Shown here one piece after another: positions 1 through 12,009 of a DNA stretch of 64,000 bases. The stretch is from assembly GCA_030180135.1 (NCBI GenBank), contig CM058238.1, forward strand, positions 47,705,765 through 47,769,764. The letters are read 5' to 3'. How positions within the stretch are numbered: the stretch's first letter is position 1; each line of letters begins with the position of its first letter. The position numbers were made by a program, and so were the translations under genes. Source of the stretch: Orychophragmus violaceus (Eukaryota > Streptophyta > Magnoliopsida > Brassicales > Brassicaceae). The notes below the pieces were generated by a model. It did not search any database. It had not been told where the DNA came from and saw nothing but the letters and a program-made list of their open reading frames with translations.

Positions 1-314
1 TGGAGAAAAACATTTGATTTTTTTTGGGTCTGTTTTATTCACAGATTCTAAACATGTTTAGAGGAAAAAAGACTTGGCCAAAAAAAAATATTTCCGCCAA
101 AACCAATTTTTTTGGTGTTATAGTGTTACAGATGCAAAAAAATTGGAGGTAAAGTAAGATTTATGTCAATTTTTGCCTTCCCGCTTGATGAAAATATTTC
201 ATAACGTTGATTTAATGCTATGATAGACTTGGCGTCCCAACTTACCACTTTTAATAGCAGTTTATGAATTCGTGCTATCCTGAACTGCTATCAATACTCA
301 TATTTCTTGTAGTG
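1..314 (+). mobile_element. 3' terminal segment of a gene-capturing CACTA element (left copy, truncated by window start)
   Basis: This stretch matches 16337-16649 almost base for base, differing by one A in a homopolymer and a few substitutions. It ends in TTTCTTGTAGTG at 303-314, the reverse complement of a CACTACAAGAAA-type terminus. In the right-hand copy the same end follows a peroxiredoxin gene fragment. The sequence just left of the window is therefore expected to repeat that fragment. No coding capacity is visible. Confidence 0.75.
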
Positions 315-1671
315 TTTGTCTGGTGAGCAAGTTTATTGTGAGGGATTGCAAAGTGTAAATCCACAGAAAACAAAGGACATCGGTGGAACTGGTCACGAAA
401 AGAAGGAGCTTGGCTATGGGAAGTGGCATAAATGGCACAAGGAAAGCACATTTTGGGAGATACAGTACTAGAGGGACCTCAATCTATGACATAATCTTGA
501 TAAATGCATGGATAGAAGAATTGTTTTGACAACGTGATGAATACTCTTATGTGTGTGAAGGGTAGATCCAAAGACACCAAAAGGTCAAGATTTGAAATAG
601 AACAATTTTGTTCTCGGCCACACTTAGATATTGATAGTGAGGGTAAAACGCCGTTCCCCGCATACTTATTGACAAACAATACCACAACAAGATTACTGGA
701 ATGTGTGAAACATGCAGTCAAATTCCCTGATGGCTATTCGGCCGACTTAGCTAGTTGTGCCGATATGAAGAAAAATAAGTTTTATGGGATGAAGAGTCAT
801 GACTGCCATGTTTTTATGGAGTGTTTGCTTCCATTTATCTTTGTCAAACTATTATTCCGAAACGTCCACCTTGCCTTATCAGGTGCTAATTTATTTTACT
901 TATAGTAATATGATTAGTTGATAAGTAAATATGAGTATAGTATTTTATATTTACCAACAATTTCAAAATATATATATTGTAGGGGTCGGAGGTTTTTCCT
1001 GTGACTTATGCTCGAGAACTTTACAAAAAAAAAAGTCACGTCCAAATTCTCAAAGAAACCATAGTTTAATCATATGAAATTTTGAAAATATCTTTCAACC
1101 ATCATTTTTGGACGAGTTGGAGCAATTGCCAATACATCTGCATGGTGCAATATAGGTTGATGTGCCCTTTTGAAAGGGAAAGTAAAGAACAATATATATG
1201 CGACATGATCAATTGTTCAATCATATCTCAATGAGAAGGTAGCTTATTTCTCAAAACACTACTTAGATGCAAATATAAACATGAATTCAAGGTAAACGCT
1301 ACGGCCAACCACATGTTCACTTTGCCATTTGTAATATTAATTAATTATAACTTTTCTAAACTAATTTATTTGGTCAGGTAAACCAGATTAATTGATAGTG
1401 AAATCCCGTATATCATCTCTTTGTACCTGATATATATACTCAAGTAGGTTGTTCAGGTGGAAGAATGCAAGAAAATATGGATTTCAAAGGAATACTATAG
1501 ATGCGCACATGTATATGTTCTGCGTGACAGTGGATATTTTTCAGCCACTAGAGAGGTATATATAATTTTGCATGTCTTAATTCACATTTTAGTATATTCC
1601 ACTATATATGATTTCTCATATAAGTTTTGGTCGAAACCATGTTTGAAAATTATATATATACAAAATATCAA
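315..1671 (+). pseudogene. CACTA (En/Spm) tnp2 transposase fragment, left copy
   Basis: The region matches the middle and C-terminal part of the tnp2-type transposase seen complete on the minus strand at 35252-39151. The open exon at 534-905 (123 aa) has the family motif FYGMKSHDCHVFMECLLPFI. Near 1457-1560 an exon reads KIWISKEYYRCAHVYVLR, matching the later transposase exon. Between them (about 1000-1260) the DUF4218-like part is broken by stops and frameshifts. Just after 1671 the homology stops abruptly and gypsy LTR-end sequence begins, whereas the copy at 16650-18004 continues into further transposase sequence. This is dead coding sequence; the truncation is a rearrangement breakpoint. 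Confidence 0.85.
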
Positions 1672-1677
1672 GGAGAT

Positions 1678-3055
1678 TACCCGGGAAATGGGTGTTACAA
1701 TTTTAATCGTGCCATGGAGACTTTCATCACAGAGCCCAGCATAGGAGATTTTACGGAGTATTTGGACCAGCTGGCCCATGACCTACCCGTGTTGAGTCAA
1801 ATGCTATGCGGATAGCCGGGACGAGCCTCAAAGACATTACTGAGCCATCCGAACCAAACCATGGACTTTTCTAACATGGAGATCAATCTAGATCAGAAGA
1901 GACCCAAGACCACACGCCCATACCAGGCCCATCAATCTGGCTCAGCCAATTAGCTGAATGGCCCATGAGCAAGACCGATGGCCTATCCTTGAACTTCAAT
2001 CTCATTCCGGTAAGGCTTTGCGTGTGATTGCTTGTTTACATGTGTTCATAATGTTTCTTGAATCCATATCATCCATCCCGGTCTAGTTTTCATTAGTACT
2101 CATTTTAGTCTGTTAAAAACCCGAAAATAAATCATATAGCTTGTAGTTGCATCCTTGTCTCGCTTAGGTTTTCTTATTGCATCCGATTGTTTACTTGATT
2201 AGTTTTGGTTTTGCATCTTGCTTGCTTGGTTGTTAGCTTTAATTTTTGCATATTTCCTATTAGGCTTTCATTATTAAAAGTAAAAAAAAAAAATATCGCA
2301 CAACATATAGGATAGCAGAATGTTGCTAGTTGTGTTTTTTTTTCCAATTTTTCCATATATTCCATTTTTTGCAGTTTTTGCCTTTTATTATCTTGCGTGA
2401 TTTCTTCTTCTGGTGCACTTGACCCTTTTTATAGTGTCTACAGGAGCAAGAAATATGAGATGCTAGCACAGTAATTGACTTGGCTCAAGTCCTTGGAGCC
2501 ATCCAAGCTGTTTGGGATCACTTGAACCGGCTGATGCAAAAACCTCCACTAGTAACTCGACAACAACCTAAGCCATAATGAATCAAACCTAGGAGAAGTC
2601 ACCCTACACCATCTCATCACCAATAGGACACGAACAAAGAAATGCCTGAGCTGGAAGACAACCAACTGCCCAACCTTAACCACCGGCCATACAACCGCAT
2701 GAGGGATCCGATTCACCTAGGCCGCATGCGAGACGATGAGGAACAATGACCTTTTAAAAACTATATCAAACTAACTTCTCCTACCTTTTCGGTAAAGGTC
2801 AATCCTGAAGCCTATCAGGAGTGGGAAAGAAATAATGGAGCACATTTTTGACTATTACACCTACAACGATTAGAAGAAGGTGTCTCTATCAGCAGCTCAG
2901 CTCACAGACCATGCCCTTTCTTGGTGGGACATCTATGTGTCAGAACGGAGGCGTCATAGTTATGATCATATCATGATGACCTTGACAGCCATAAAATTCA
3001 ACCTCCGAAGAAGGACTTTCCTCCACATTTCCATAGACACTTACAAAAATAGTCA
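1678..3055 (+). pseudogene. Ty3/gypsy LTR end, leader and 5' gag fragment (first copy)
   Basis: The block opens with the last 20 or so bases of an LTR ending GGGTGTTACA (about 1680-1698), the same end as the LTRs at 29236 and 32638. The next bases look like a mutated initiator-tRNA primer site. About 1 kb of AT-rich leader follows (1700-2740), with no gene seen. From about 2795 the plus strand reads VNPEAYQEWE and, in another frame, HIFDYYTYND, then a TAG, then LTDHALSWWD and ERRR. This is the classic plant gypsy Gag (retrotransposon gag) pattern. One frameshift and one nonsense codon break it. Homology ends near 3055, where CACTA sequence starts. Confidence 0.8.
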
Positions 3056-3061
3056 AAGTAT

Positions 3062-4395
3062 GTCTACATAGTCAAAATTCAGTCTTATCTTACCTGCTTG
3101 TGGTAGGTGTATCGGTTTCATGCGACATGCATTTATGACCATTAATGGTAGTGGGCAATTATGTCTACATAGTAAAAATTCAGACCTATCTCCGTTTTCA
3201 TTCGTAGAAACACGAAGAATTTTAAAATATAGATACATGGCAGGAAGCTATAATAATTATAGCTACCATCGAGAGTGGATGCATTGGAGGTTTGATGAAA
3301 CCACAAACAATTTCTCAAAAGCCTTCAAAATGGAGATGGAACAGTTCATGAAATTTTCTAAAACCAGCCTTTAGCACAGAGCATGTAAGTTTCTCTGCCC
3401 TTGTAGTGTTTGCAAGAACGAAAAACCGGTAACCTCGGAAAAATGAATTTGGAGTCAACTATATAGTAGAGGATTTATGCATGAGTATTATGTTTGGTAT
3501 AAGCATGGCGAAGAAATTAGTTTGGATATAGGAACGAGTTCTGTTGATCTGAATGATCATGGTCGTCGTAGTGTAGTAGAAGATAGATATGTGGATATGG
3601 TGAACAATCCATTTCGTGATTACGTGAGTAATAGTGAAGAATATGTACGTAATCGTTCAAAAACGTTTTATGACCTGTTAAATAGAGCCAAATATCCATT
3701 ATATGCTGGTTGTCGTGGAGGTAACTCCTATCTATCCTTGGCTGCTTGGGTCTTGCAAAAAAAGGCAGAACATAATTTGAGTGAAAGGTTAGTGGATTTC
3801 ATATGTGCAATGATGACAAACTATTTACCAAAAGGAAACCATGCAACATGTTCAAATTACGAGACAAATAAACTGATGGGCAATTTAGGCCTCCCATATT
3901 ATACAATTAATGTTTGCATAAATAATTGTAAAGAAGACGAAAATGATGATAAGTGTCAGTTTTGTAATTCACCAAGATGGAAGCCTAACAAGAGACAAAG
4001 TGGAACCAATGTACCTTACAGTCGTATGTGGTATCTACCAACTGCTGACAGATTGAAGAGAATGTATCAAAGCGAGAAGACTGCAGCAGCAATGAGATGG
4101 CATGCCGAGGACCAAGTGAAGGAGGGAGAAACGTGTTATCCGTCCGATGCAGATGAGTGAAAATCTTTTCAAGCTCAACATCCTCTGTTTTCGCAAGAAT
4201 CCCGTAACGTTTATCTTGAATTATGTACAAATGGTTTCAATCCATTAGGTATGTCTCGTAACATTTGTTGTGGCCCATGATCTTGGCTTAATATGATTTA
4301 CCCTCTGATATGTGCATGAATACATAATACTTGTTTCTCTAAGTTCTGAATTCATAACCAAATCATATACGCGCTAGTTTTGATATCTTCCTCCA
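3062..4395 (+). pseudogene. CACTA tnp2 5' fragment (Transpos_assoc plus start of Tnp2), first copy
   Basis: The sequence begins with the untranslated leader shared with the CACTA element at 39180-39250. The ORF at 3120-3374 ends in a segment starting MAGSYNNYSYHREWM, equivalent to the Transpos_assoc N-terminus. The ORF at 3477-4160 (227 aa) reads EYYVWYKHGEEISLDIG, then the CQFCNSPRW motif, then VPYSRMWYLP, the start of the Tnp2 domain. A stop replaces Trp at 4158-4160 in the DAVEWKSY-type segment, and the reading continues degenerate to about 4390. The gene is cut at 4395/4396 by a CACTACAA terminus. It is a CACTA-superfamily transposase relic, not functional. Confidence 0.85.
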
Positions 4396-4711
4396 CACTA
4401 CAAAAAAAAATCTATATTCATAGCACATTGTAATAGCATAGTTTATCAAACTGCTATTAAACATGAATTTGTAATTTTGGTTACTAAATAATAACATTTA
4501 ATAAATGCTAAGCGGGATATTCCTAAGCGGGATCCTAATATAACTTAGCCCGCCCAGACTTTGCCAAAAATATTTCACTTAAGCGCCATAACTTTGTTAT
4601 TTCCCTCTTTTGCCGTGACTCACTGCCCATTTTCTCAGACATATACAATTCAAAACTACCCACAAACCTCGTCACTGGTTCTCTCTCTTCTTCCTTCTCC
4701 ATTTCTACATT
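4396..4711 (+). mobile_element. CACTA-like 5' terminus and subterminal region, truncated (first copy)
   Basis: The segment starts CACTACAAAAAAAAATC and continues with repeated TAGCA-type motifs. It is the same 5' end as at 8129. After about 4711 the sequence switches to gypsy LTR sequence, so the element is truncated here. The 95 aa open frame at 4561-4848 runs across this junction and is not taken as a gene. Confidence 0.7.
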
Positions 4712-5432
4712 ACTCTTTTGCCCCTTCTTTCGCCAAGGTGAGGACCGCTCGTTGCCTTTATCCTGTTCTATCTCAATTTCAGGACATGAGTCCTTGTTTA
4801 ATAGTGTCTTTCCTATGTAGTATAGGTTTGGTAACGCGTGCTATGTGATTGATTGTTAAACGTAGAACCATTAGGATATCACTTAAACTGAAACGTTGAT
4901 TGTGATTGATGGCTTGTGTGCATAGTTGCGAGTGTTGTGGTTGAGTAGGGTTGTGGACCGAGTTGGTTGTGGCCGAGTGAATGCTGGTTGGTGCCGGTAG
5001 AGTAGGGTTGTGGCCAGAGTCGGCTCATGGGTGCGTGCGTTGAGGTTGGGGCCCAAGCTCGCACCTACGGACAAGTTGTTAGTGTATTGGTTGATTGTGA
5101 GCCTTCAGGCGTTGGGTGCAAGGTGTTATTAGCCTTGGAATTGTTTCTTGTTATTGTGATAGCGTAGGATGAGATCGCGGGTTCCTTGAATCCGCTCTCA
5201 CTGGGTAATTGTGTTTGAAGCAATTACTCAGGCCTCTTTTCTTTCTCGTCCCCCTTTTTCTCGCAGGTCCGGATGCGGGAATGATCAATCGGATGACATT
5301 ATTGGTGGATTTGAATACGAAGGAAGCGCTGGGTTCCTGGGACCGATTGAGATGGCAGCCCGGTTTGACCATGTTCGGTTCAGCGGTGCCCTAACGCTGC
5401 GTTTCCGGTTAGCCGGGAAATGGGTGTTACAA
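4712..5432 (+). mobile_element. Truncated LTR of the 27.6-32.6 kb LTR-retrotransposon family
   Basis: The sequence aligns by eye with the 3' part of the LTRs at about 28460-29236 and 31860-32638. Shared landmarks are the GGCCAAGGTGAGGA-like start, ATGTGATTGATTGTT, CACTGGGTAATT, ACTCAGGCCTCT, GCAGGTCCGGATGC and the end GGGTGTTACA. The first 900 or so bases of the LTR are missing. It joins directly to the second copy of the gypsy leader and gag block, which places this LTR with that gypsy family. Confidence 0.8.
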
Positions 5433-6788
5433 TTTTAATCGTGCCATGGAGACTTTCATCACACAGCCCAGCATAGGAGAGTTTACGGAGTATTTGGACC
5501 AGCTGGCCCATGACCTACCCGTGTTGAGTCAAATGCTATGCGGATAGCCGGGACGAGCCTCAAAGACATTACTGAGCCATTCGAACCAAACCATGGACTT
5601 TTCTAACATGGAGATCAATCTAGATCAGAAGAGACCCAAGACCACACGCCCATACCAGGCCCATCAATCTGGCTCAGCCAATTAGCTGAATGGCCCATGA
5701 GCAAGACCGATGGCCTATCCTTGAACTTCAATCTCATTCCGGTAAGGCTTTGCGTGTGATTGCTTGTTTACATGTGTTCATAATGTTTCTTGAATCCATA
5801 TCATCCATCCCGGTCTAGTTTTCATTAGTACTCATTTTAGTCTGTTAAAAACTCGAAAATAAATCATATAGCTTGTAGTTGCATCCTTGTCTCGCTTAGG
5901 TTTTCTTATTGCATCCGATTGTTTACTTGATTAGTTTTGGTTTTGCATCTTGCTTGCTTGGTTGTTAGCTTTAATTTTTGCATATTTCCTGTTAGGCTTT
6001 CATTATTAAAAGTAAAAAAAAAAATATCGCACAGCATATAGGATAGCAGAATGTTGCTAGTTGTGTTTTTTTTTTCCAATTTTTCCATATATTCAATTTT
6101 TTGCAGTTTTTGCCTTTTATTATCTTGCGTGATTTCTTCTTCTGGTGCACTTGACCCTTTTTATAGTGTCTTACAGGATCAAGAAATATGAGATGCTAGC
6201 ACAGCAATTGACTTGGCTCAAGTCCTTGGAGCCATCCAAGCTGTTTGGGATCACTTGAACCGGCTGATGCAAAAACCTCCACTAGTAACTCGACAACAAC
6301 CTAAGCCATAATGAATCAAACCTAGGAGAAGTCAGCCTACACCATCTCATCACCAATAGGACACGAACAAAGAAATGCCTGAGCTGGAAGACAACCAACT
6401 GCCCAACCTTAACCACCGGCCATACAACCGCATGAGGGATCCGATTCACCTAGGCCGCATGCGAGACGATGAGGAACAATGACCTTTTAAAAACTATATC
6501 AAACTAACTTCTCCTACCTTTTCGGTAAAGGTCAATCCTGAAGCCTATCAGGAGTGGGAAAGAAATAATGGAGCACATTTTTGACTATTACACCTACAAC
6601 GATTAGAAGAAGGTGTCTCTATCATCAGCTCAGCTCACAGACCATGCCCTTTCTTGGTGGGACATCTATGTGTCAGAACGGAGGCGCCATAGTTATGATC
6701 ATATCATGATGACCTTGACAGCCATAAAATTCAACCTCCGAAGAAGGACTTTCCTCCACATTTCCATAGACACTTACAAAAATAGTCA
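5433..6788 (+). pseudogene. Ty3/gypsy leader and 5' gag fragment (second copy)
   Basis: This is a near-identical repeat of 1699-3055 at an offset of about 3733 bases. It has the same degenerate primer site, leader, gag frameshift and TAG stop. The readable gag part lies at about 6525-6760 (HALSWWD and ERRRHSYDH). Shared lesions show the fragment was already dead before duplication. No gene is seen in 5433-6500. Confidence 0.8.
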
Positions 6789-6794
6789 AAGTAT

Positions 6795-8128
6795 GTCTAC
6801 ATAGTCAAAATTCAGTCTTATCTTACCTGCTTGTGGTAGGTGTATCGGTTTCATGCGACATGCATTTATGACCATTAATGGTAGTGGGCAATTATGTCTA
6901 CATAGTAAAAATTCAGACCTATCTCCGTTTTCATTCGTAGAAACACGAAGAATTTTAAAATATAGATACATGGCAGGAAGCTATAATAATTATAGCTACC
7001 ATCGAGAGTGGATGCATTGGAGGTTTGATGAAACCACAAACAATTTCTCAAAAGCCTTCAAAATGGAGATGGAACAGTTCATGAAATTTTCTAAAACCAG
7101 CCTTTAGCACAGAGCATGTAAGTTTCTCTGCCCTTGTAGTGTTTGCAAGAACGAAAAACCGGTAACCTCGGAAAAATGAATTTGGAGTCAACTATATAGT
7201 AGAAGATTTATGCATGAGTATTATGTTTGGTATAAGCATGGCGAAGAAATTAGTTTGGATATAGGAACGAGTTCTGTTGATCTGAATGATCATGGTCGTC
7301 GTAGTGTAGTAGAAGATAGATATGTGGATATGGTGAACAATCCATTTCGTGATTACGTGAGTAATAGTGAAGAATATGTACGTAATCGTTCAAAAACGTT
7401 TTATGACCTGTTAAATAGAGCCAAATATCCATTATATGCTGGTTGTCGTGGAGGTAACTCCTATCTATCCTTGGCTGCTTGGGTCTTGCAAAAAAAGGCA
7501 GCACATAATTTGAGTGAAAGGTTAGGTGATTTCATATGTGCAATGATGACAAACTATTTACCAAAAGGAAACCATGCAACATGTTCAAATTACGAGACAA
7601 ATAAACTGATGGGCAATTTAGGCCTCCCATATTATACAATTAATGTTTGCATAAATAATTGTAAAGAAGACGAAAATGATGATAACTGTCGGTTTTGTAA
7701 TTCACCAAGATGAAAGCCTAACAAGAGACAAAGTGGAACCAATGTACCTTACAGTCGTATGTGGTATCTACCAACTGCTGACAGATTGAAGAGAATGTAT
7801 CAAAGCGAGAAGACTGCAGCAGCAATGAGATGGCATGCCGAGGACCAAGTGAAGGAGGGAGAAACGTGTTATCCGTCCGATGCAGATGAGTGAAAATCTT
7901 TTCAAGCTCAACATCCTCTGTTTTCGCAAGAATCTCGTAATGTTTATCTTGAATTATGTACAAATGGTTTCAATCCATTAGGTATGTCTCGTAACATTTG
8001 TTGTGGCCCATGATCTTGACTTAATATGATTTACCCTCTGATATGTGCATGAATACATAATACTTGTTTCTCTCAGTTCTGAATTCATAACCAAATCATA
8101 TACGCGCTAGTTTTGATATCTTCCTCCA
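6795..8128 (+). pseudogene. CACTA tnp2 5' fragment (Transpos_assoc plus start of Tnp2), second copy
   Basis: This repeats 3062-4395. Open stretches are 6853-7107 and 7210-7713. The second is 60 codons shorter than in copy one because TGG has become TGA at 7711-7713, right after CNSPR. The reading resumes in frame with VPYSRMWYLP. At 8128/8129 the transposase is interrupted by a CACTACAA terminus. Related transposase sequence resumes after 16649, with several hundred bases of the coding region missing between. Confidence 0.85.
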
Positions 8129-8439
8129 CACTACAAAAAAAAATCTATATTCATAGCACATTGTAATAGCATAGTTTATCAAACTGCTATTAAACATGAA
8201 TTTGTAATTTTGGTTACTAAATAATAACATTTAATAAATGCTAAGCGGGATATTCCTAAGCGGGATCCTAATATAACTTAGCCCGCCCAGACTTTGCCAA
8301 AAATATTTCACTTGAGCGCCATAACTTTGTTATTTCCCTCTTTTGCCCTGACTCACTGCCCATTTTCTCAGACATATACAATTCAAAACTACCCACAAAC
8401 CTCGTCACTGGTTCTCTCTTCTTCCTTCTCCATTTCTAC

Positions 8440-10260
8440 ACCGATTCTCCACCTTCTTCCTCCGTTCTTATTCTGGCACCTCATTCACTCAAGGAGAAAG
8501 TTATCTTCTAAATCCTCTAAAATCCCTAAAACCCCCAAATCTCAAATTCCTAAACCGTAATCTTCTCGGAAACCCTAGAATCTCAGATAAAGATGGTACA
8601 ACTCTCGGTCTCTCATCTATTTTATTCCATTTAATGTTATCGAGGGATTTTTTCTACTTGATTGTTTGATTTTGGTTTTCATTGGGTGTTTCGTTTATTT
8701 TTTGAAGCAGGAGAAGCAGATGCAAAGCCGTTCGAGATTCTTCTTCTACTCTTGTTTGCCGAAGATAAGGTTTGATTCTGATCTCTTTGTGCTTTCACCC
8801 ATGTCCTTTCCTTTTTAAAATAGAATCTTTGTCTTGTGATAGCCAATTAGTTGCTTTTTTCTTGAATTTAAACAAAATTTTGATGTTTTCGGTTTCTATG
8901 GAGATAGGTTCGTGTGTCTAGTGATGGATTTTGAGAAAGATTTCTGTTTTTCTCCTTTCGCTCTGTGTAGGTGGATCGTTGAGTGGGTTAGTTTTGTAAA
9001 TTGATTTGCAAAGACAAAGCTCCTCTAATGGCTACGAAGGAGAGACCTACACATCCCAGACTTATCAGTTTTGATGTGTTTGAATGAATCCTCCATGTGA
9101 CATATTTACTTTACAAAGGAAAGAAGAGTAAGAGAAGGGAAATTTTACACCATAAATTGTATTGAAGACAGTTGTTCCAACAATCTGTTCAAACAGTAAA
9201 TCCTTAAACCGAAAACAATCCAAATTCTCTGATGCTTTATTGTGTTTTCTAGTCTTTTTTTTTTGCTATTAGTTAATTTGCAAGGTAGTGGAGATATATC
9301 GCGCAATTGTTCTTCCTTGTGGGCAGATTCACTAGCGAGGATCAATTTGGATGTTTTAATCTCTCTACTTCTGGTGCTTTTCTTCTTGTGATTATAATCT
9401 CTTTCTCTATCACAATCTCTCTTCCACTAGTTTTATTTTTGATTTTTCTGTGGTTTTCAGGGTGGCCTCAGGAATGCAGGGCCTTGGTGTCGATATTGGT
9501 ATAGCTTTTTTCACTCTCATTCCTAAGTTTCTCATTTCATTGTTAAAATTCTCTTGCATGTCACTTATGCACTTGTCCTACTGGTTGTTAAGAGTTTCAT
9601 GATTGTGTTGCTTATGTGCCGGTTATTGTATATGGATTTCTTGTCGCTTTTCCCCTAAACAAGAAAAACTTGATTATCCTTGTATGTAAACCCTTCCTCT
9701 GGTCGAATTATCTCTTCTTCTTGTTCTAGCTGTCAACTTGTTCATAAGACTAATGATTATTATCCTTGTATGTAAACTTGATTATCCTTGTATATTTGCA
9801 ATTTTCTTGATAATCAAGCACGAGCTTTTGATTCATTTCAAAACTTGCTTCGGCACTGTAATAATGTTTTCAGGAAGGAGAAAGGGACAGATATAAGTCC
9901 TACACGGACTCGGGTAATTTTGCATTTTGTTTTACTTGCTTATATAAGTGACAAGGATCATTTTGCAAAGTTCTTCATAATTTCTCCTTTTTTTTGTGCT
10001 AATCATAATTTCTCTTTTTACATCTATTTTCCTATGAACATCATTTTGTTGGACGTGTCCTTATTTTGTTTTTTCATTATCAGGTTGCAGACAATCTCAT
10101 ACGTGGCCCATAGTGTGGTTGGAACACAGCTTATATAAGAAGTACAAGTATCTTGCTCGTTTTAATAAGTTTGTTTTTGTCATTATGAAGTTAATTTTTT
10201 CTTGTTTAATACTTGGTGGCACTTCAGACTTGTATGATGTTATGTAAGACTCATATTATT
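8440..10260 (+). pseudogene. Unidentified spliced plant gene fragment
   Basis: The start looks like a plant 5' UTR (pyrimidine-rich, GAAACCCTAGAATCTC near 8567) followed by ATGGTACAACTC at 8593. Several short exon-like blocks have good splice contexts: about 8711-8768 after GAAGCAG, about 8909 after GGAGATAG, about 9461-9498 after TTTTCAG, about 9873-9912 after GTTTTCAG, and from about 10084 after TTATCAG. No continuous reading frame or familiar domain emerges; one splice frame gives RDRYKSYTDSG then CRQSHTWPIVWLEHSLY. It may be a captured gene piece or a non-coding transcript. Confidence 0.35.
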
Positions 10261-10462
10261 TAATGTAATACTATTATTATGTATCTAAAGAATAATTTAT
10301 GGAGGATTAAAGTGGTTTTTGAAATTAATTCGTTAATAATATGTAAGACGTGTTGGTTTTATTTTCACCGTAGATTTCTTCCACATGGTCATCCACGGAG
10401 GAAGAATAAAAAGATTTCCTGAAGGGAAAAGACGTCTCGAATTAGCATCGACATGAGGCTTT

Positions 10463-10700
10463 TACTACAAGAAAAATGCATATTGTTAGCACAGTGAAAA
10501 CGCTATAATATGTCTATTACAGCGTTTTAATGTTAGCCATGACATGAGGAGCTATCTTAGACCCCCCCTCATACAATAGCGTAAATTTCTTCTGCTATTA
10601 TATCACAATCTATTATAGCATGAAATTTGTAACTATTATACAGTTTATAACAACAACCTATTATTGCCATTTTACATTTTATAGTAGCTCTAATATTTCG
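10463..10700 (+). mobile_element. Second CACTA-like terminus inside the captured block
   Basis: The sequence TACTACAAGAAAAATGC at 10463 is a one-base variant of the CACTACAAGAAAA terminus. It is followed by TAGCA, GCTATAATA and similar subterminal motifs to about 10700. No matching right end was found. It suggests either a nested element or a composite origin of the 8129-16649 block. Confidence 0.45.
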
Positions 10701-11215
10701 CTTTGATATGTTTAATTGTAGCATCATTTTCTTATTATCTTATATTTTGTAATAGCTTTTTAAATTTGTTGTATTATTGTGAGCCATATTCAAATATATG
10801 AGCTGAGCCGAGCTATATTAAATTTTTATTCTTATATATTTGTATCAATTGATTTTGTATTAAAAAATATATTTGAAATTTGTTTTAGAAGTTGATTTTA
10901 TTAGTAACCCAAAACATGTTTTTACACCAAGATTAAGTACATATGTTCTAACTAAACATCATATAAACATCATATGGAAAAACAAAAAATTTCATGCTCT
11001 ACTCTGCCTTTTTTTGGGGGTCAAAGCTCTATTTTGCCTTTAAGGTGCATTTCTTCCATTATTGACACTCCAAATGAACAAATTGTACTCGTGCATTGAC
11101 TTTGGCCTGAAATATCAAACAAATCAAAAGAAATCAACCCAAAATCATATAACACCACAACACATAAACGAAGTACAACAACTCTATTAACATGTCAAGA
11201 TATAAAAACATCTAA
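10701..11215. other. AT-rich intergenic sequence
   Basis: Nothing gene-like was seen: no open frame with recognisable protein and no inverted termini. Composition is strongly AT-rich. Confidence 0.5.
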
Positions 11216-11483
11216 GAGCACGTTCAACCTCGTTCTCGGCGTGGTATCTTAGGCAAAAATATTGTAAAAAATTGTGGGTCCCACGTGGGTCCCACGTGGG
11301 ATCCACATAAATAGTTAACAACCTGCGCGAATGAATCCTTAGTTAGTATACCGTTTCTTCACTGTAGCGCCTACGTGGCGCTAAGTGATTGGCCAATTTT
11401 TTTTTTCGTCTGCCAAAAAAAAAAAAAAACATTAAAAAATTTGTTTAAGAAACCCATACCCAGTAACAACGTTGTTTATGCTC
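11216..11483. mobile_element. PIF/Harbinger-type MITE
   Basis: The 268 bp element has ends GAGCACGTTCAAC and (reverse complement of the right end) GAGCATAAACAAC. It is flanked on both sides by TAA (11213-11215 and 11484-11486), the TWA target duplication typical of PIF/Harbinger elements. Inside are a direct repeat of GTGGGTCCCAC, a palindromic TAGCGCCTACGTGGCGCTA segment and A/T runs. There is no coding capacity. The terminal match is short, so the class rests mainly on the target duplication and length. Confidence 0.65.
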
Positions 11484-11486
11484 TAA

Positions 11487-12009
11487 AACCCATGCATTAA
11501 TCAGTCTTTCATCATATTTTGACAGTCAATTGAGGAACAGCAAATATGTTTTGCCAAACCGTTTCATTAGAGAGATTAAGCAGTACATAAATATTTACCT
11601 TGTCAAGATATCATAATGAAATATTTCAAGAATCTCGATCAATAAGAAAACTGTACGGGACCTGGGCAGTAGACAAAAAGAAACAATATATAAGCAGTAA
11701 AACCTACGCTGGAAAACTCACAGGACACATTCCTGCCAAATGGATTTTAAATATGCTTCATAGCTTCTAGAAAAAAATCAATAAGTTTATACTCTGAAAA
11801 AGGTCACTAAGTTCAGAAGCAATACTCTAAACGATTACAGTAATGATCAGAAATTATGCTGCTTTTCCTCTACTGAAACCCAAAATTTTCATAAAGCCAG
11901 TATGGCAGAGCATTTTCATCAGGCAATTTCAACTAGATAACAGTGTAACGTGAATCGATCATAATGCATAAGAATGATTTAGTTTCTATTAACATAGAAC
12001 GAAATCTTA
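11487..12009. other. Non-coding stretch left of the PHD exons
   Basis: This could be intron or downstream sequence of the minus-strand ATX-like fragment. No exon of that family was recognised here, and no other feature was seen. Confidence 0.4.

Noticed and set aside
9145..9345. Minus-strand 66 aa frame and other short frames in 9100-10140
   Set aside because: They overlap intron-like AT-rich sequence of the plus-strand fragment and show no conserved protein.
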